From: Heterobilharzia americana
Lineage: Eukaryota > Platyhelminthes > Trematoda > Strigeidida > Schistosomatidae
NCBI GenBank assembly: GCA_944470555.2
Contig: OX104127.1
Location: forward strand, 154,395,776-154,459,775
DNA length: 64,000 nt
Reading direction: 5' to 3'
Positions 49,023 to 60,725 of the stretch are shown here, in pieces. Numbering within the stretch: position 1 is the first letter of the stretch; each line of letters starts with the position of its first letter. Position numbers and translations under genes: made by a program. Under the pieces are notes generated by a model. That model searched no databases. It saw only the letters and a program-made list of their open reading frames with translations, and was not told where the DNA came from.

Positions 49023-49065
49023 TCCAGCTGACGAGTCCCAAATAGGACGAAACGCGTGTCCTGGA
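49023..49065 (+). ncRNA. SM-alpha hammerhead ribozyme, complete core
   Basis: Stem I is TCCAG (49023-49027) with CTGGA (49061-49065). The core CTGACGA (49028-49034), stem II GTCC/GGAC with loop CAAATA (49035-49048), GAAA (49049-49052), and stem III ACGC/GTGT (49052-49059, one G-U) are all present. The predicted cleavage site follows C49060. Every conserved residue is present, so this copy could self-cleave if transcribed. Confidence 0.9.
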
Positions 49066-49204
49066 TTCTTCTGCTAGCCACAACCAACCAATTTATCCTG
49101 TTACAGTACTCAGTACACAAGTCAGAAAGTCACACTCAGTACGTCTGGAATACATTGAGTAATTTATGGTGGTAATAAGTGGTGCGGAATCATGATGTTG
49201 TCCA

Positions 49205-49790
49205 GACCAACAAAAATATCAAGCTGCATCATCCTGGAGATACTACAAATTATGCTAGATTCAAAACTATGACCAGAACAGGCTGACTTTAGGAAAAACA
49301 AATCATGTGGGGGTCAAATTGCAACGGTAAGCTAGTCATCATCATAGAACACAGAACATAGAATGACAGTCAACCCTTCACCTCAACTTCATCCACTTTG
49401 AAAAGCATCGACCAAGAAGTAATTTGGCAGTTGCTTCAACACTACGGAGTGCTTCAAATCTCTATCAACCTCATTCAACAGCTAAATGAAGACGCCACAT
49501 GCCAAGTGATTAACGAAGGAAAGCTCAGTAATGTCTTTGAAGGTTACTACCTACTACCATCGATGATCTTCCTGATTGTGGTCCACTGGATCATGCAAGA
49601 AACTGTGAGGAGCGAGAAGATGGGCATACGCTGTTTGACCGATGAAAGGATATTAGATTTGGATTTCGCCGATGATGATTTATGTCTGATTGTATTGTCG
49701 CACAAACTCAAAGATCTACAGGCAAAAACTAACAGGTAGGCAGAAGAGGAAGCGAAGCCCTACTTCCCACTAGGAACCCAAAAGACAAGT
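49205..49790 (+). mobile_element. RTE-like fragment D, reverse-transcriptase part
   Basis: This fragment aligns with 740-1180 of copy A and ends in a GGAACCCAAAAGACAAGTAATAATAA tail. The frame 49398-49739 reads IDQEVIWQLLQHYGVLQISI, VVHWIMQETVRSEKMG and LDLDFADDDLCLI, retaining the catalytic FADD box. It lacks the segment VKTGVRQGC after FE through an in-frame deletion. Most of the C-terminal domain is missing. Unlike copies A-C it has no 5-bp insertion before WIMQ. Confidence 0.8.
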
Positions 49791-50659
49791 AATAATAACT
49801 TTTCAGGATGTTACAAGGAGTGATTATACCACCACTCAGTCACAGTTTTGGATATCTCCACGTATGCCCCTATGAAATTATCATTTTATTCGAAGTTTTT
49901 TAAACTAAGCATGAAATATGACGAGTAGATATTAGGAACTACTGAATGGATAGTAATATTATCAGAAATATTTTAAAACCTATAGTGTAATATCAGTCAT
50001 AAGTATCTTACTTATGAAAAAGATGAAAACCAACTGCTTATGTATTTAAATTGAAAGAAATACTTGTACCCATCACTGAAGGTCTTGTTGAACAAGCAAT
50101 TACACACAAAAATAGCAAATAGATATGAGTATTTTTACTTTTTCCTTAGGATTCACTCAGAATAACCCATTAAAAGATTGTACATACAAAAGGTATGGTG
50201 TATGTTGGTTCATAGCATCCATTAGTCATTAGATTAGAATATCAGAGTGCTAATAGAAGACAGTACACTTCCCCTAGATTTTATTTCATTTTATGCTCTC
50301 GTTTACGAATATATGCGTGAACTTCTTTTCTTGTGCAATAAAGTTCCACTTCTAGATTTTATGTAAAATATAAGTTTAAAACTTGAACGCTTCTATTTTC
50401 CTGAGAGTCTGTTTACTTCAGATCTAGAAAATTTGAGAAATAACAAGAGGAATACAGAAAAATAGTTATACATTGGATTTCGAATCGAAATGAATAGTAT
50501 GATTTATTCAACAGTATATGTTTAGCTAATAATAACTGATACAGAAAAATACGTTTTTCTCACTTCATTTATCTGCCGTGGTAAACTGTTTTGTCTCCTG
50601 ATAAATGAAATATTCGATTTGAAAACGTGAAATGTACTCAGCGTCCATACGCACACTCA
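49791..50659. other. No gene seen
   Basis: AT-rich spacer, nothing recognised. Confidence 0.4.
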
Positions 50660-50815
50660 TGCAACACGTAATGAGCTACACCTATCATCTGGAAGCCAAT
50701 AATATTGCTCGGCTGTCAAGACCTTGCTAGGTGGAACGAGGTTCGGACCTATGACACACTGGATGAAGGTCTAATGTATTCACCAATGAGCTACAACTGT
50801 ACAAATGATATTTTA
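50655..50815 (-). repeat. tRNA-type SINE
   Basis: On the minus strand it has an A-box-like TAGCTCATTGGTGAATACAT (near 50801-50782) and a B-box-like GGTCCGAACCTCG (50742-50730). It ends in AGGTGTAGCTCATTACGTGT. The same family occurs at 56000-56170 and 60590-60725. Confidence 0.55.
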
Positions 50816-52914
50816 ATCTAACTACACCAATGCTTTTGATCATTACAGTATGGCAATACAACTTTGTTGGTAACTAACATGAAAAACATGCTGCATGATG
50901 AATTACTTCCTTATTTCAAAATAATGAACCATTTTTTAACAAAAAATAAACTTTCATACGTCACACTTGTAATATCACTAAGTTTTTGAACTTTTTCTCA
51001 ACAAATCATCCTTCATGATAGTAAAATTAACATACATTTCTTGTGAGACGGTCTAATCTTTATAACATATAGTGAAGTCTTGTGAATTATTTCGTAACTT
51101 TTGTATCCATAGATTCAAAGAACCAGTACCTGACTGTGTAGTGTTCCTCACAACTCTGATAAAGTCGTGTCGCTTTCGTGTAACTGACATCTTCAATCGC
51201 TAAATAAGCATATGTTTTGGCAATTCATCACAAGCTACGATTAATTACTTGAAGGAATGGCGTTCATCTGATCACCTCCTAAAGTCAAGTACTTCATAAC
51301 AGATACCTGTTCAGTGAATTCAGAATTATCCATTTTGTCTATTCTGTTACACAATATTCAGAGAATTTCCAGATCTTAAGATGAACATCTTAAGCAGTTA
51401 CTCAGTATCAAGAAAAGTTTAAAAAATCTCTACGTCCAACTGTGTATGAATTCCAAAAGATAATTTCTGCAGTCACATGAGATGATGACAACATGTCTGC
51501 GTCCTTCTTCATCAATAACTGACTTATCTTTGAAAGCGCAAGACAAACGAAAGTTGAACCTGATAACTTCTAGGCGAATTTCTAACCAAATGTCTGACTA
51601 CGAAATTGTGTTTCTTTGCATTTATACTTCATAGAATACTGAAACGCCCCTAAGAGAATGCCTACAGGTTAATAAAGCAGCCAAAAGTGTATTTGCCAAA
51701 CCCGATGAAACTGACTGTAAATAATAATTGTAATAATGTAATTGGAAGAGTAATATTTCGTAACACAATGAGCTTTTGCTACATCCATCTATGGAAACTG
51801 TATCTATAAATCTTTTTTCTGTAAAAAGTTCCATTCCTTCCTTTCTGTTACATTAAGTAATATAAAAGGCTAGTCGTACTAATAATTTTTCTGACGTCAT
51901 AACACAAGTCGTAGTGAATTATGTAGTTAAATACAACCACCAAAATATTCTAGATTGATACAATAATATATGCACTAGTTGAATACAGTCAAGTAAAGTG
52001 TAATACATTAATGTACACTGAACAACTTGTTTAATGTAGTAGTCCCAAATTAAATAATTACTAGTGAACTGAACAAAGTGATGTGTGAGCCATTATCTCA
52101 GTTCTTTGCTGTTATTGGTAGAAAGCTAAGGTGATTTTATTAAAACAGACCATTTTACTGATGAAAAGTATTGATTTATTCTTCTAGATAAATCATACGT
52201 TGAAGACAGTACAATCAGTCTGCTATACAGAACTATAATTTACATCTAATTTGTTGCGATAGTGACTGGCTTAATCGCATACTTCTGTTTTCCTGTCCGG
52301 TAAGCCATTTTCAAAAGACATTTATCATGTGAATAAGTAGCTTCAAAGTTTCTCATAATATGTATATTTATTTATAGAATGCCTTGTATAAATTATATTT
52401 TAACCTTAAAGACTAACTGAATTCATAGAAGAATAAAATTCACGTTTTTTGAACCTACAAAACACTCCTCTTATTCGATGCGAGAATATGTGCATAACTA
52501 GTGGAAAGTGAAATACTATGCTTTTTCTCATCGACACAACGTTTTCGATAAGCAAACTTGTGTAATACATTTTTAAAAACCAAGTGGCAGGTTATGCGGC
52601 TATATGTAGTTCAACTTACTGACCAAAACAACTTTAACCATCCCTATAAAATGGCTACGTATTTCCTGTCTAGTCCATCTCATACTGAACGGTATTCATA
52701 CATATCGCAAAGTTTTAAATACTATACTCAGTTTAATTTCTTGTAGATAATTAATAAAATGCTATATATGTGAGGTTTTGGTCCTTTTCGTTTTAAAAGT
52801 TTCACTTCATTATTTTTCAATCGAACAGACTGCTACTGATGGAAAAGTACAGATAGGACAATTAATGTTTTACACCCACAGTCTAGAATATTCTACGATA
52901 TTGTTGTTAGTGAT
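50816..52914. other. No gene seen
   Basis: AT-rich sequence without recognised content. Confidence 0.4.
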
Positions 52915-53290
52915 GGATTGTGGCTAGCAGAGGAATCCAGAGCACGCTTTTCATTCCATTAGGGACTTGTCAGCTGAAAGTACTTGCCTCTCAATGAGTG
53001 GTGTTTCCCATTAGGATTCAAACTTAAGACCAGTTGTTCCAAACGCTAGAGCGTTATCTCGTAGGCGAATGAACCTTGATAGCCACTCCTTGTGCGACAT
53101 GTAAAGTATGGCTTAGAAATTATACCTCGTAATTTCCTATCATCAATTCAACCAAATTCATCGGCCAATACAAGTCACTACTATCCATCATTAATATCAA
53201 ACTGAAAAAAGCAACATCCAGTTATCCGCATAGGAGCTCATATGCCAACAGTGGACGATCGATTCGGTCCAATCAACGACGACGAATTAC
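52915..53290 (-). repeat. SM-alpha SINE, decayed
   Basis: Read on the minus strand it has a tRNA-like promoter region (ACGAGATAACGCTCTAGCGT, then B-box-like AGTTTGAATCC near 53020). A decayed hammerhead follows (CTGACAA core, GAAAAGCGTG, CTGGATTCC near 52975-52930) and then the SM-alpha tail GCTAGCCACAATCC. The far end near 53215-53290 carries the conserved GGCATATGAGCTCCTATGCG segment. Core changes make the ribozyme inactive. Confidence 0.6.
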
Positions 53291-54351
53291 AAGCTATTAT
53301 GTCTAAACTATTATTACTGCATCACTTACTATTCAAAGCCATTACATACGTCATACTGACCCAGCTTAATGTGAACTATGTCCAACCTCCAGGAACTTAT
53401 TTATTGTTGTTCTAGTAATGCATCGTGAATGAATAAAGCTATAATGCCTGCAGTCGCATTCATAATAGTCTACTTCCTACATCCTCTTCATATCTTGTAA
53501 TCTATAGGACAAAAATACTCCGAAAATAGCTTCCGTTTAGCCGTCCTTGATAGTGTAGCACTTGCGACACGCTCGAATGTGATGGAAATAAAACAATCGG
53601 TTTCGGAAGTGAGTGGAAACCTAACTGTCCGATCATCCCCCATAAGAATGTGTGAACTCTCCGGTTGGATATGATAGGAACCAACATTCTGTCTTCTCTC
53701 ATGCCCTTTATGCAACCTTTTTTCGATTCTGTCTCATTTGGCGTGGCATTGTAGAGTGGGGGAACTTGTAGGTATGCACTTCTACTTGGATTTCATCTCC
53801 AACAGCCGCATTTCAAAAGTTTGGAACAACACAAAATTCCAAGTTTTTCTTTTATCTGCTGAGAACACTGATTTATTAAAGATTTATATATAATTACCTA
53901 TCTGATAAGTATTTTGATGAAATGATTTGCAAAGCTTAGTTTATAACGAACTAGTTTAGTTTTAAATTTACCTTAATGTTTAAGAAAGATATCTCTAAAG
54001 TTGGTGTGATTTTCCGACTGCAAGATTAAGTTGTTAATTTGTTTTCCATTTGCATATTCAGGCATTGGCAAATAGTTCTCAGTAAAGCGCATATCCACTC
54101 AGTAGTGCAGTTGCCTTTTTCTCTGTCAATGAGCCTTAAATTTCCCCTGAAAAGACACTAGCCCCAATAACGTATAACTGTGTACTCTATATGATGTTTC
54201 TTCTAAATATTAGGCATTTTAACGAAAGCTACTCGTAATACGCACATTAAATTCTAAATTACGAATTAATTCCTAGTTTCACTTTAATAAACACGTAATT
54301 ACTGCCCTGTCATTGGTGGAAGGCCATTGAAAAACTTCAGGGGATCAAACC
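53291..54351. other. No gene seen
   Basis: An open minus-strand frame at 53488-53715 has protein-like composition but no splice signals and no recognised relative. Nothing else is supported. Confidence 0.4.
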
Positions 54352-54850
54352 AGGCAGTCTGTACAGCTCAGATCATCAGTCAGGGATTTCATTGACTGAT
54401 GCCACGTCTTGGTCTGGCCACCCTGAGCCATCTGGCAGCATAATCCAACTTTCGCCAACACTGCATATCAAGATAGGGAGTGACTGGGTGTGCACAGTAC
54501 ATATCCAAGTCATCTCAGTCGTTAAACGTTCACAACCTCACTGACTGACTTGTATGTCTTACCCAACACCCTTCGTCTGTCCTCCACAATGCTCACACGG
54601 TGATTCCACCAAACGCGAGAAGACACCTATGATCTTTGATAGGTAGTAGGATATCCCGCTAGTTGGTGCCACAGATGACGTGAGTTAGCAAATGTCCGTT
54701 TGAGCTGATGCAACTCTTTTTTTGAATGTATTTTCCATTCCTGACAGCATTTTATTGTCAGTTGCAAATAACTTTTACGATGAACTGACATCAATCAGAG
54801 AACCATTGACAACCTGAGAGAACTAGACACCTTTTTTGTCCTTGTTTGGG
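54352..54850 (-). mobile_element. Non-LTR retrotransposon 3' part, decayed
   Basis: Minus-strand frames match the region after the reverse transcriptase of a schistosome non-LTR element: TFANSRHLW (about 54690), VWWNHRVSIVEDRRRVLGK (54610-54550) and GGQTKTWHQSMKSLT (54425-54380). The last 283 bp (54352-54634) are base-for-base identical, inverted, to 58836-59118, whereas homologous sequence beyond 54634 is diverged. An 85-bp deletion at 54634 removed the segment that includes LLYGCET in the other copy. Confidence 0.7.
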
Positions 54851-55555
54851 AGACCTCAACAATGCAGTTCCATCTATCAAGTGAAACCTATTACATATTA
54901 CGCCATACCAAACCAGATCTTCACATCCCCATGATATGCTTTGAAAATGTATATAAAATCCTAGTCCAATCCTCCTTGACAATTCCAGTGATTTACAATA
55001 AGTAAAAAATAACGATTTCACTTCAAGTAATAGGGGTCATCATTATTATTGTTATAATTCGTAAACAAACTATCAGACATTTTAAACAGTCTAGAGTGAT
55101 TCAATCACCTCCAATAACATACGAAATAAGAACCCGTTCATATGACAATGGCATATTGTTTTCATGAGTACAGTATAGCTAAGAGACAGACCACAATTAT
55201 TTAGAAAATCTCAGTAACAGAAATGTACATATTCTACACCTTGATTGGATAGCTATCTTGCACTATTTTTCTGCTTCCTGACCATTGCTACTACTGACTC
55301 ATTACTGCTAGTATTCAGTTTCGTTAGCTTTCTTTTACCCTCTTCTCATTTGTTCACTCTGTCCTGCATAGTTGGCCACGTTCAACTTTCCACATATGAA
55401 TCTGTTGTATACTTAAAATACTCCATTTTCTAAATGATAACAAAAGTCCCACGCATAAGTAGCACAAACCAACCTCGTAATTTTGAATAATCTTAGAAAA
55501 TAGTTGGAGCAAAGCTTATGATAAAAAAAAACACTGACTTCCAAAACTCTCAGCC

Positions 55556-55561
55556 TTTATT
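55556..55561 (-). terminator. Candidate IMPDH poly(A) signal
   Basis: AATAAA on the minus strand, about 285 bp beyond the IMPDH stop codon. No closer AATAAA was seen. Confidence 0.4.
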
Positions 55562-55843
55562 TCATCTCAAAGTTTAAACAAAACTTAGCGAAAAACTATA
55601 AAAAATACTTCAACAAAAAGGAGTGAATGAAACTGAGTAGGATTATTAAACATCCGAATTTACACACAAACATAGTTATACTCTAATCTAAGCAATAATA
55701 AACAATTACAAATATTTTTTTTTTTTAAATACAACACAGAGTTGATAAAACTGGACGAAAAATCAAAAAAAGGTTTGCATGATTTGTTTGAATGGACAGG
55801 CCAACTTGGTGTAAATCTCAAAATGTGTAGAAATATTTGACAA

Positions 55844-55865
55844 TTAGTATAGACGTTTATCATAC
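55844..55865 (-). CDS. IMPDH: IMP dehydrogenase, terminal coding exon
   Basis: After the acceptor TTTTTTCCCTTTCAG, 22 bases complete the protein as (TC)G TAT GAT AAA CGT CTA TAC TAA, giving S-YDKRLY. IMPDH proteins characteristically end in SYEKRLF or a close variant, so the match to the family C-terminus is specific. The exon joins in phase with the donor at 56973 (GTAAGT). Without this exon the frame would end five to six residues short at a stop that lies inside that donor. Confidence 0.82.
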
Positions 55866-55994
55866 CTGAAAGGGAAAAAATGGAAAATGTTAATACACAA
55901 AGACTTGGTTAAATAAACTTTCAATTCTCAATATTAAATATTTGGAGGCATTTGGACGATTTATTGATCTTTATTACTCAATAACAACAAATTC

Positions 55995-56170
55995 GCCATC
56001 TGCTTTACAGATCGATTGAAACGCACTTAGCCACCATATCCACATTCATGTAGTAGGCAATGAGCCACACCTATTGTGTGAGGGATGGTGATATTACATG
56101 GTTGCCCGAATTTCGTGACCCACTGGTTGATAGTCAGCTCTCTAAACCACTGAGCCAGGGATCCCTACCG
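55995..56170 (-). repeat. tRNA-type SINE in the last IMPDH intron
   Basis: On the minus strand an A-box-like TGGCTCAGTGGTTTAGAGAG (56158-56139) and the family tail AGGTGTGGCTCATTGCCTAC are visible. The B box (GGTCACGAAATTCG) is degraded. It has the same orientation as the IMPDH gene. Confidence 0.55.
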
Positions 56171-56973
56171 ATCGACCACATTGTGAGAAATGTTGATCAT
56201 TCACATGCATTGATTTGTTTGGTAGACACATATACCTGATACAGGTTTATGCACTGGATTTATAAGTCAAGCTTATGGTGTCACGACTAATAATAGTACT
56301 CGGTCGCCTAGGTCTAATTAGACGGTGTAGGAACCAAACAAACAATCGAGTACTAGAAAGTTGAATGCTTAAGTGTATGGATCACAGTTTCACGCACGAA
56401 TTGTTGACTATCAAGCAGTAAACTAAGGCTACTTTGTTAGTTTTATTGTTGATTAGGTTACATCAACCAAAACATTCAGAATTATGAAAACCACAATAAC
56501 CATATAATAGGAAGCAAACATGGGGACTCGACGCTTCATAAAACTTCACTTATATACATTCGTCTACATGAGATCAACGTAATGTAGGGCATCTGAAACC
56601 CAACAGTAGAAAATGATTTCGCTTAATGAATGAACTCATGATATACTTTTCTTCACAACATTTATAGGGAAAGGGGTCGCAGCCACAAAACACAGAATAT
56701 GATTGGTTATTTACAAATAACAATAAAAACGCTCAAAATAAGCAGTGAAAGTACCAAAAGCGAAGCTATTCTACGGGAAAAAGTAACATAAGCCTAGACG
56801 GATGAATCATATATATTAGGCACAAATTACCATTATCCATATAAATGCTCAGTTTACTGATGGCGAAACAACTACTAATAGCCTCATTTAAAATAAAATG
56901 AAAAACAGTTGTAGCATATGAAAGACTACATGAAATACTCAGTGCATAAACGGAAGTTATTGAGAAGACTTAC

Positions 56974-57259
56974 GAATACAGACTGTGTACTCCACCTTCC
57001 AGCTGAGCAGACGGACTTCGATATTCGAACCGCAATCTTCCACTCCGTGACATATTATGTAGTTCCGTTATATTCCTGATACCAATTTGTTGTAATCCAT
57101 GTTTAACACCCGCAACTAAATAGGGTACCAACTGATGTACAGAACCTCTATCTATGATTGTACCCGAGACACCTTGAGCAACTTTAATACGATCTGACTC
57201 ACTAAAATATCTAGCTTGGCTTTCTGTATGTTGAGACATTGCTTCCAAACTTCCCATAC
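56974..57259 (-). CDS. IMPDH: IMP dehydrogenase, penultimate exon
   Basis: IMPDH oxidises IMP to XMP with NAD+, the committed step of guanine nucleotide synthesis. This exon encodes the active-site flap and C-terminal region: MGSLEAMSQ, then ARYFSESDRIKVAQGVSGTI with the Arg-Tyr pair used to activate water, GSVHQLVPYLVAGVKHGLQQ, and SAQLEGGVHSLY. It starts after TTTAAAG at 57260 and ends at the perfect donor GTAAGT. The junction with the upstream exon restores KKYRGMGSLEAM. No stops or indels are present. Confidence 0.95.
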
Positions 57260-58639
57260 CTTTAAATTGTGAAAATAAAGGCGACTTTAAGTAAATCTGA
57301 ATATAAGCATACAGTTTTAAATAGATTTACTGGAAAGTTAACACAGATATTACAAGTGACTTGATCGAATCTTTAGCATTTTGGAAAATCCAAACATAAA
57401 CACACAAGTCAGTAACAAAACCAATTGGAAAGAAAAAATTGATACGTTCGGTGGAAAATTTCAGTGACTCAAGGTTCAATCAGACTGCCACGACACAGTT
57501 GTACAGTGAAAAACAATAAACATGAAGGTTACACCTTAGATTTCTTTTAAATTACCCACTATTATTCAGAAGTTATGTACTGTAAACCAGAACATGCACA
57601 TTTGACACAGTGTGACTTATTTGATAATCATCTGATACTTTTATTGAGCGAATACCCTATGGATAAAAAAAAAATCATCTAGCGCAAGTAATCAGCTATA
57701 CACGAATCAATAAATTATCCTTCCAGTAGCAACAAGATTTCTGCACTGATTCTGTTGCTTACAAGTCAGATGATGTAAGTTGATACTACTAATGCTCAAA
57801 ATCGTCAATTGTGACAGCAAATGGAAAGTTACAACTAGACACATGGATTCGAAATGTTTTATGAATACCGTCAAACAAAGCGATAGTTATTTCGGCTAAT
57901 ACACCGTCATTCTAAACTTAAACAATATAAAATTCTCAGCCTCATATCCGCTTAACCTTAATCCAAACAGCACTGAAAAACTTACATTTTAAAGCCAAGG
58001 AATAGCTAACAATAATTTCATTCATCTTTGTGCAGTGAAACAATCCAAGGTAACATATTATACAAACAAATCCCTGTAAACACAATCATCCCTCCAAAAT
58101 ACAAAGGTCATACATTGACTAATGCATATGAGGCTGTTAAGGAAATACAACTAAGATCTTACCTATCCTACTTTCTATCACGTTATTTCTACTTCTAGAG
58201 ATTGAGAAATCCTCGCTAATATAAAAAAGGTCCCATAAGAAGCAAATTCATCATGTGCATTTCTTTCAGATTTATTTAGCGACAAGAGGTTGTGTCATAT
58301 TCATCTAACCACTCGACTTTCAACCGATGGATTCACTGGTTCGAGAACCGCTTCATCTATCGAGGTCTTGAACAGCTAGATAGTATCATTAACCCTCACA
58401 ATAAGTGTGTATAAGGTTGCTAAGTGGGATTTCCAATTTTCTTTCGAGTCATTTACAAGAAAGTAACAAAAACTTCACCGCAAAAAGAAAACTGTCAGGA
58501 TTTAGACAATCTGAACTTCAAATGTAATGGCTAAGATGCTGTGGTCTCAACAACTAGTTGTCTATTAATCTGAATACTTCAGCTTGGACAGATGAGAATC
58601 CTATATGATTTTGCATTGCCTAGTTAACAGATGTACAGG

Positions 58640-59410
58640 TAGTTATTGTACTGGGGTAAAATGAATCTAGACTGTATGAAGGCCAGTTTGACGTTTGCTA
58701 ACGTGTCATCTGTGGCATTATCTGTCCAACTACGTATCAAAAAGATGAGTATATTGCGCTGCAGTCCGATCTCTCCTGTTATACGGCTGTGAAACAGTCA
58801 TTTAAAAAAGACGACGTGAAGCGGCTCCAGGTTTTGATCATAGGTGTCTTCTCGCGTTTGGTGGAATCACCGTGTGAGCATTGTGGAGGACAGACGAAGG
58901 GTGTTGGGTAAGACATACAAGTCAGTCAGTGAGGTTGTGAACGTTTAACGACTGAGATGACTTGGATATGTACTGTGCACACCCAGTCACTCCCTATCTT
59001 GATATGCAGTGTTGGCGAAAGTTGGATTATGCTGCCAGATGGCTCAGGGTGGCCAGACCAAGACGTGGCATCAGTCAATGAAATCCCTGACTGATGATCT
59101 GAGCTGTACAGACTGCCTAGTCGGGGTCCCTAAGAAAATAAGAATCAGTGTTTGAAGATTGACTGTTAGTGACATGGCTGAAAATCAGTCACAATGGCAC
59201 ACATGTATTCACTTTTTTGTGTCTTTTAAAGCTTGTATATTTGCAAGAAGCTTTATCTTTAGATTGTTTATTCTCTCGCACAGCTTCCTCTACCTTGATA
59301 TCATTGGTTTTCTATTCATCTGTTCTTTGTATACTACTGTGAATTGTGGCAACTTGAACTTGTGTACGAGGTCCTGCATTGAGTTTGTCTGTCTGACTGA
59401 CTGTTAAAAA
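58640..59410 (+). mobile_element. Non-LTR retrotransposon 3' part, decayed, in IMPDH intron
   Basis: Plus-strand frames read TFANVSSVALSVQLRIKK (58690-58745), RVWWNHRVSIVEDRRRVLGK (58855-58915), GGQTKTWHQSMKSLTDD (59050-59100) and SDMAENQSQWHTCIHFFVSF (59168-59227). This is the conserved end of a schistosome non-LTR element. Stops and frameshifts are present. It lies antisense to IMPDH. The block 58836-59118 is the perfect inverted partner of 54352-54634. Confidence 0.75.
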
Positions 59411-60054
59411 GAAATATATCCACCACCTGTTGTAGACTAGAAAATAGTATTAGCAGCATAGTTTGTTAGTGTAAGATTTAATTACATCTAGATAGTGCTT
59501 AATCTGATCAAAATAAAAGTCAACAAATTCCTATGCTCAATCGACTAGCTAACAAGAAACACTGTCTGAAATAAATATTAGCAACAATACACTAGAAAGA
59601 ATTGCATTTCCTTTTGCGAAAATCTCATTCCACCCTATTTTCATCTCATCTTTACAAATTCTAATTACCCATGCGAAATAGTTGTATATGCATTAGTGAG
59701 AAAGATTACCTCTTATTATGAAAAAAATAATGACTAGGCAGATTTTAGTCGGATTGGAATGATAAGTATATTCTAAGAAATATTACTGAAAAGCAATCTT
59801 GCGTCATAACCAAGTTCCCCTTGGCGAATGTCTGCAACGTCAACAATTTATTGTGTTCCTTTAGTCATAATAATTGATGAAAATTGCAATAAATAACTAT
59901 TACTGCTGATTTTAACAAAGGTCATAAGTAAAGAAGATATATGTATGTGTATATACATATACACGTATGAACATGATACATAACATAAAAGGTTACACGC
60001 TGTATAACATATATATTGTAAATCATGATGTTACTGCACCCACTAAAAGTTTAT

Positions 60055-60590
60055 GTACTATGATCTGTGGGGTCCAGAGAAGGGTACTAGACAAGACATG
60101 CAATTCAACTGATAAGGTTGTGAACCTTCATTGGCTGAGGTGGCTTGAACATTTGCTGCGCATGCCAATCCACCAACCTCGATGTACCAAACAAAGAGAA
60201 GTTGGATTAGGGTTAAGGGTGACCAGACCAAGAAGTGGCACCAGTTCATGAAGTCCCTGCCTGTTAGTCTTGGTCGTGTTGGGAGATGTAGACTGCTGGC
60301 TGGATTCTCCAAGACTATAGGAATCAGTGGTTGAGGACTCCTGGCAAAACAGCTGAAAATCAGTCACAATGGTGCAGATGTATTCACTACTTGACATCTT
60401 CTAAAGCTTGAAGACTTACACTATCTATTATCTTGAGATTATTTATTCGCTCATAGAACTTTGTCAACTTTGATATCGCTCTTTTTCTATCCACTTGTTC
60501 TTTAGATATTACTATGAACCGTGGTAAGTTGAACCGATGCACCTGTGTATGAGGTTCTACGTTGATTATGTATGTATTCCCGTCAGGGGT
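60055..60590 (+). mobile_element. Non-LTR retrotransposon 3' part, second intronic copy
   Basis: Frames read GVQRRVLDKTCNSTDKVVNL (60070-60128), LHWLRWLEHLLRMPIHQPR and the ENQSQWCRCIH segment near 60355, the same family as 58640-59410 but clearly diverged. No functional protein. Confidence 0.7.
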
Positions 60591-60725
60591 TATGAGTCAC
60601 ACTTATTGTGTGGACCTGTGAGACCACGCGGTTGTTGATGTCAAAGTAGGTGTAGCAAAGTTCAAATCACAGACTAACTGCTTGGAAATTTAGCTCCTTA
60701 TTCAATGAGCTATATCTACTCTTCA
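60590..60725 (-). repeat. tRNA-type SINE in IMPDH intron
   Basis: On the minus strand an A-box-like TAGCTCATTGAATAAGGAGC (60713-60694), a degraded B box (GTGATTTGAACTTTG) and the family tail ATAAGTGTGACTCATAACCC are visible. Confidence 0.5.

Larger units (their letters stand above)
48414..49100. repeat. SM-alpha SINE array with 180-bp palindrome arms
   Basis: Two SM-alpha monomers lie in tandem on the plus strand with a 322-bp period (A boxes at 48613 and 48935, hammerheads at 48701 and 49023). A third, partial monomer lies on the minus strand. The arms 48414-48593 and 48711-48890 are equal in length and nearly perfect inverted repeats, separated by 117 bp that hold the first tRNA-like promoter. 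SM-alpha is the known schistosome SINE with a Pol III promoter and hammerhead. Confidence 0.85.

Noticed and set aside
53488..53715. 75-codon minus-strand frame with protein-like composition
   Set aside because: No splice sites, no recognised motif and an overlapping second frame; not supported as a gene.
55660..55863. 67-codon minus-strand frame overlapping the IMPDH terminal exon
   Set aside because: It is in a different frame from SYDKRLY and starts at an ATG inside the exon; the sequence is IMPDH 3' UTR.
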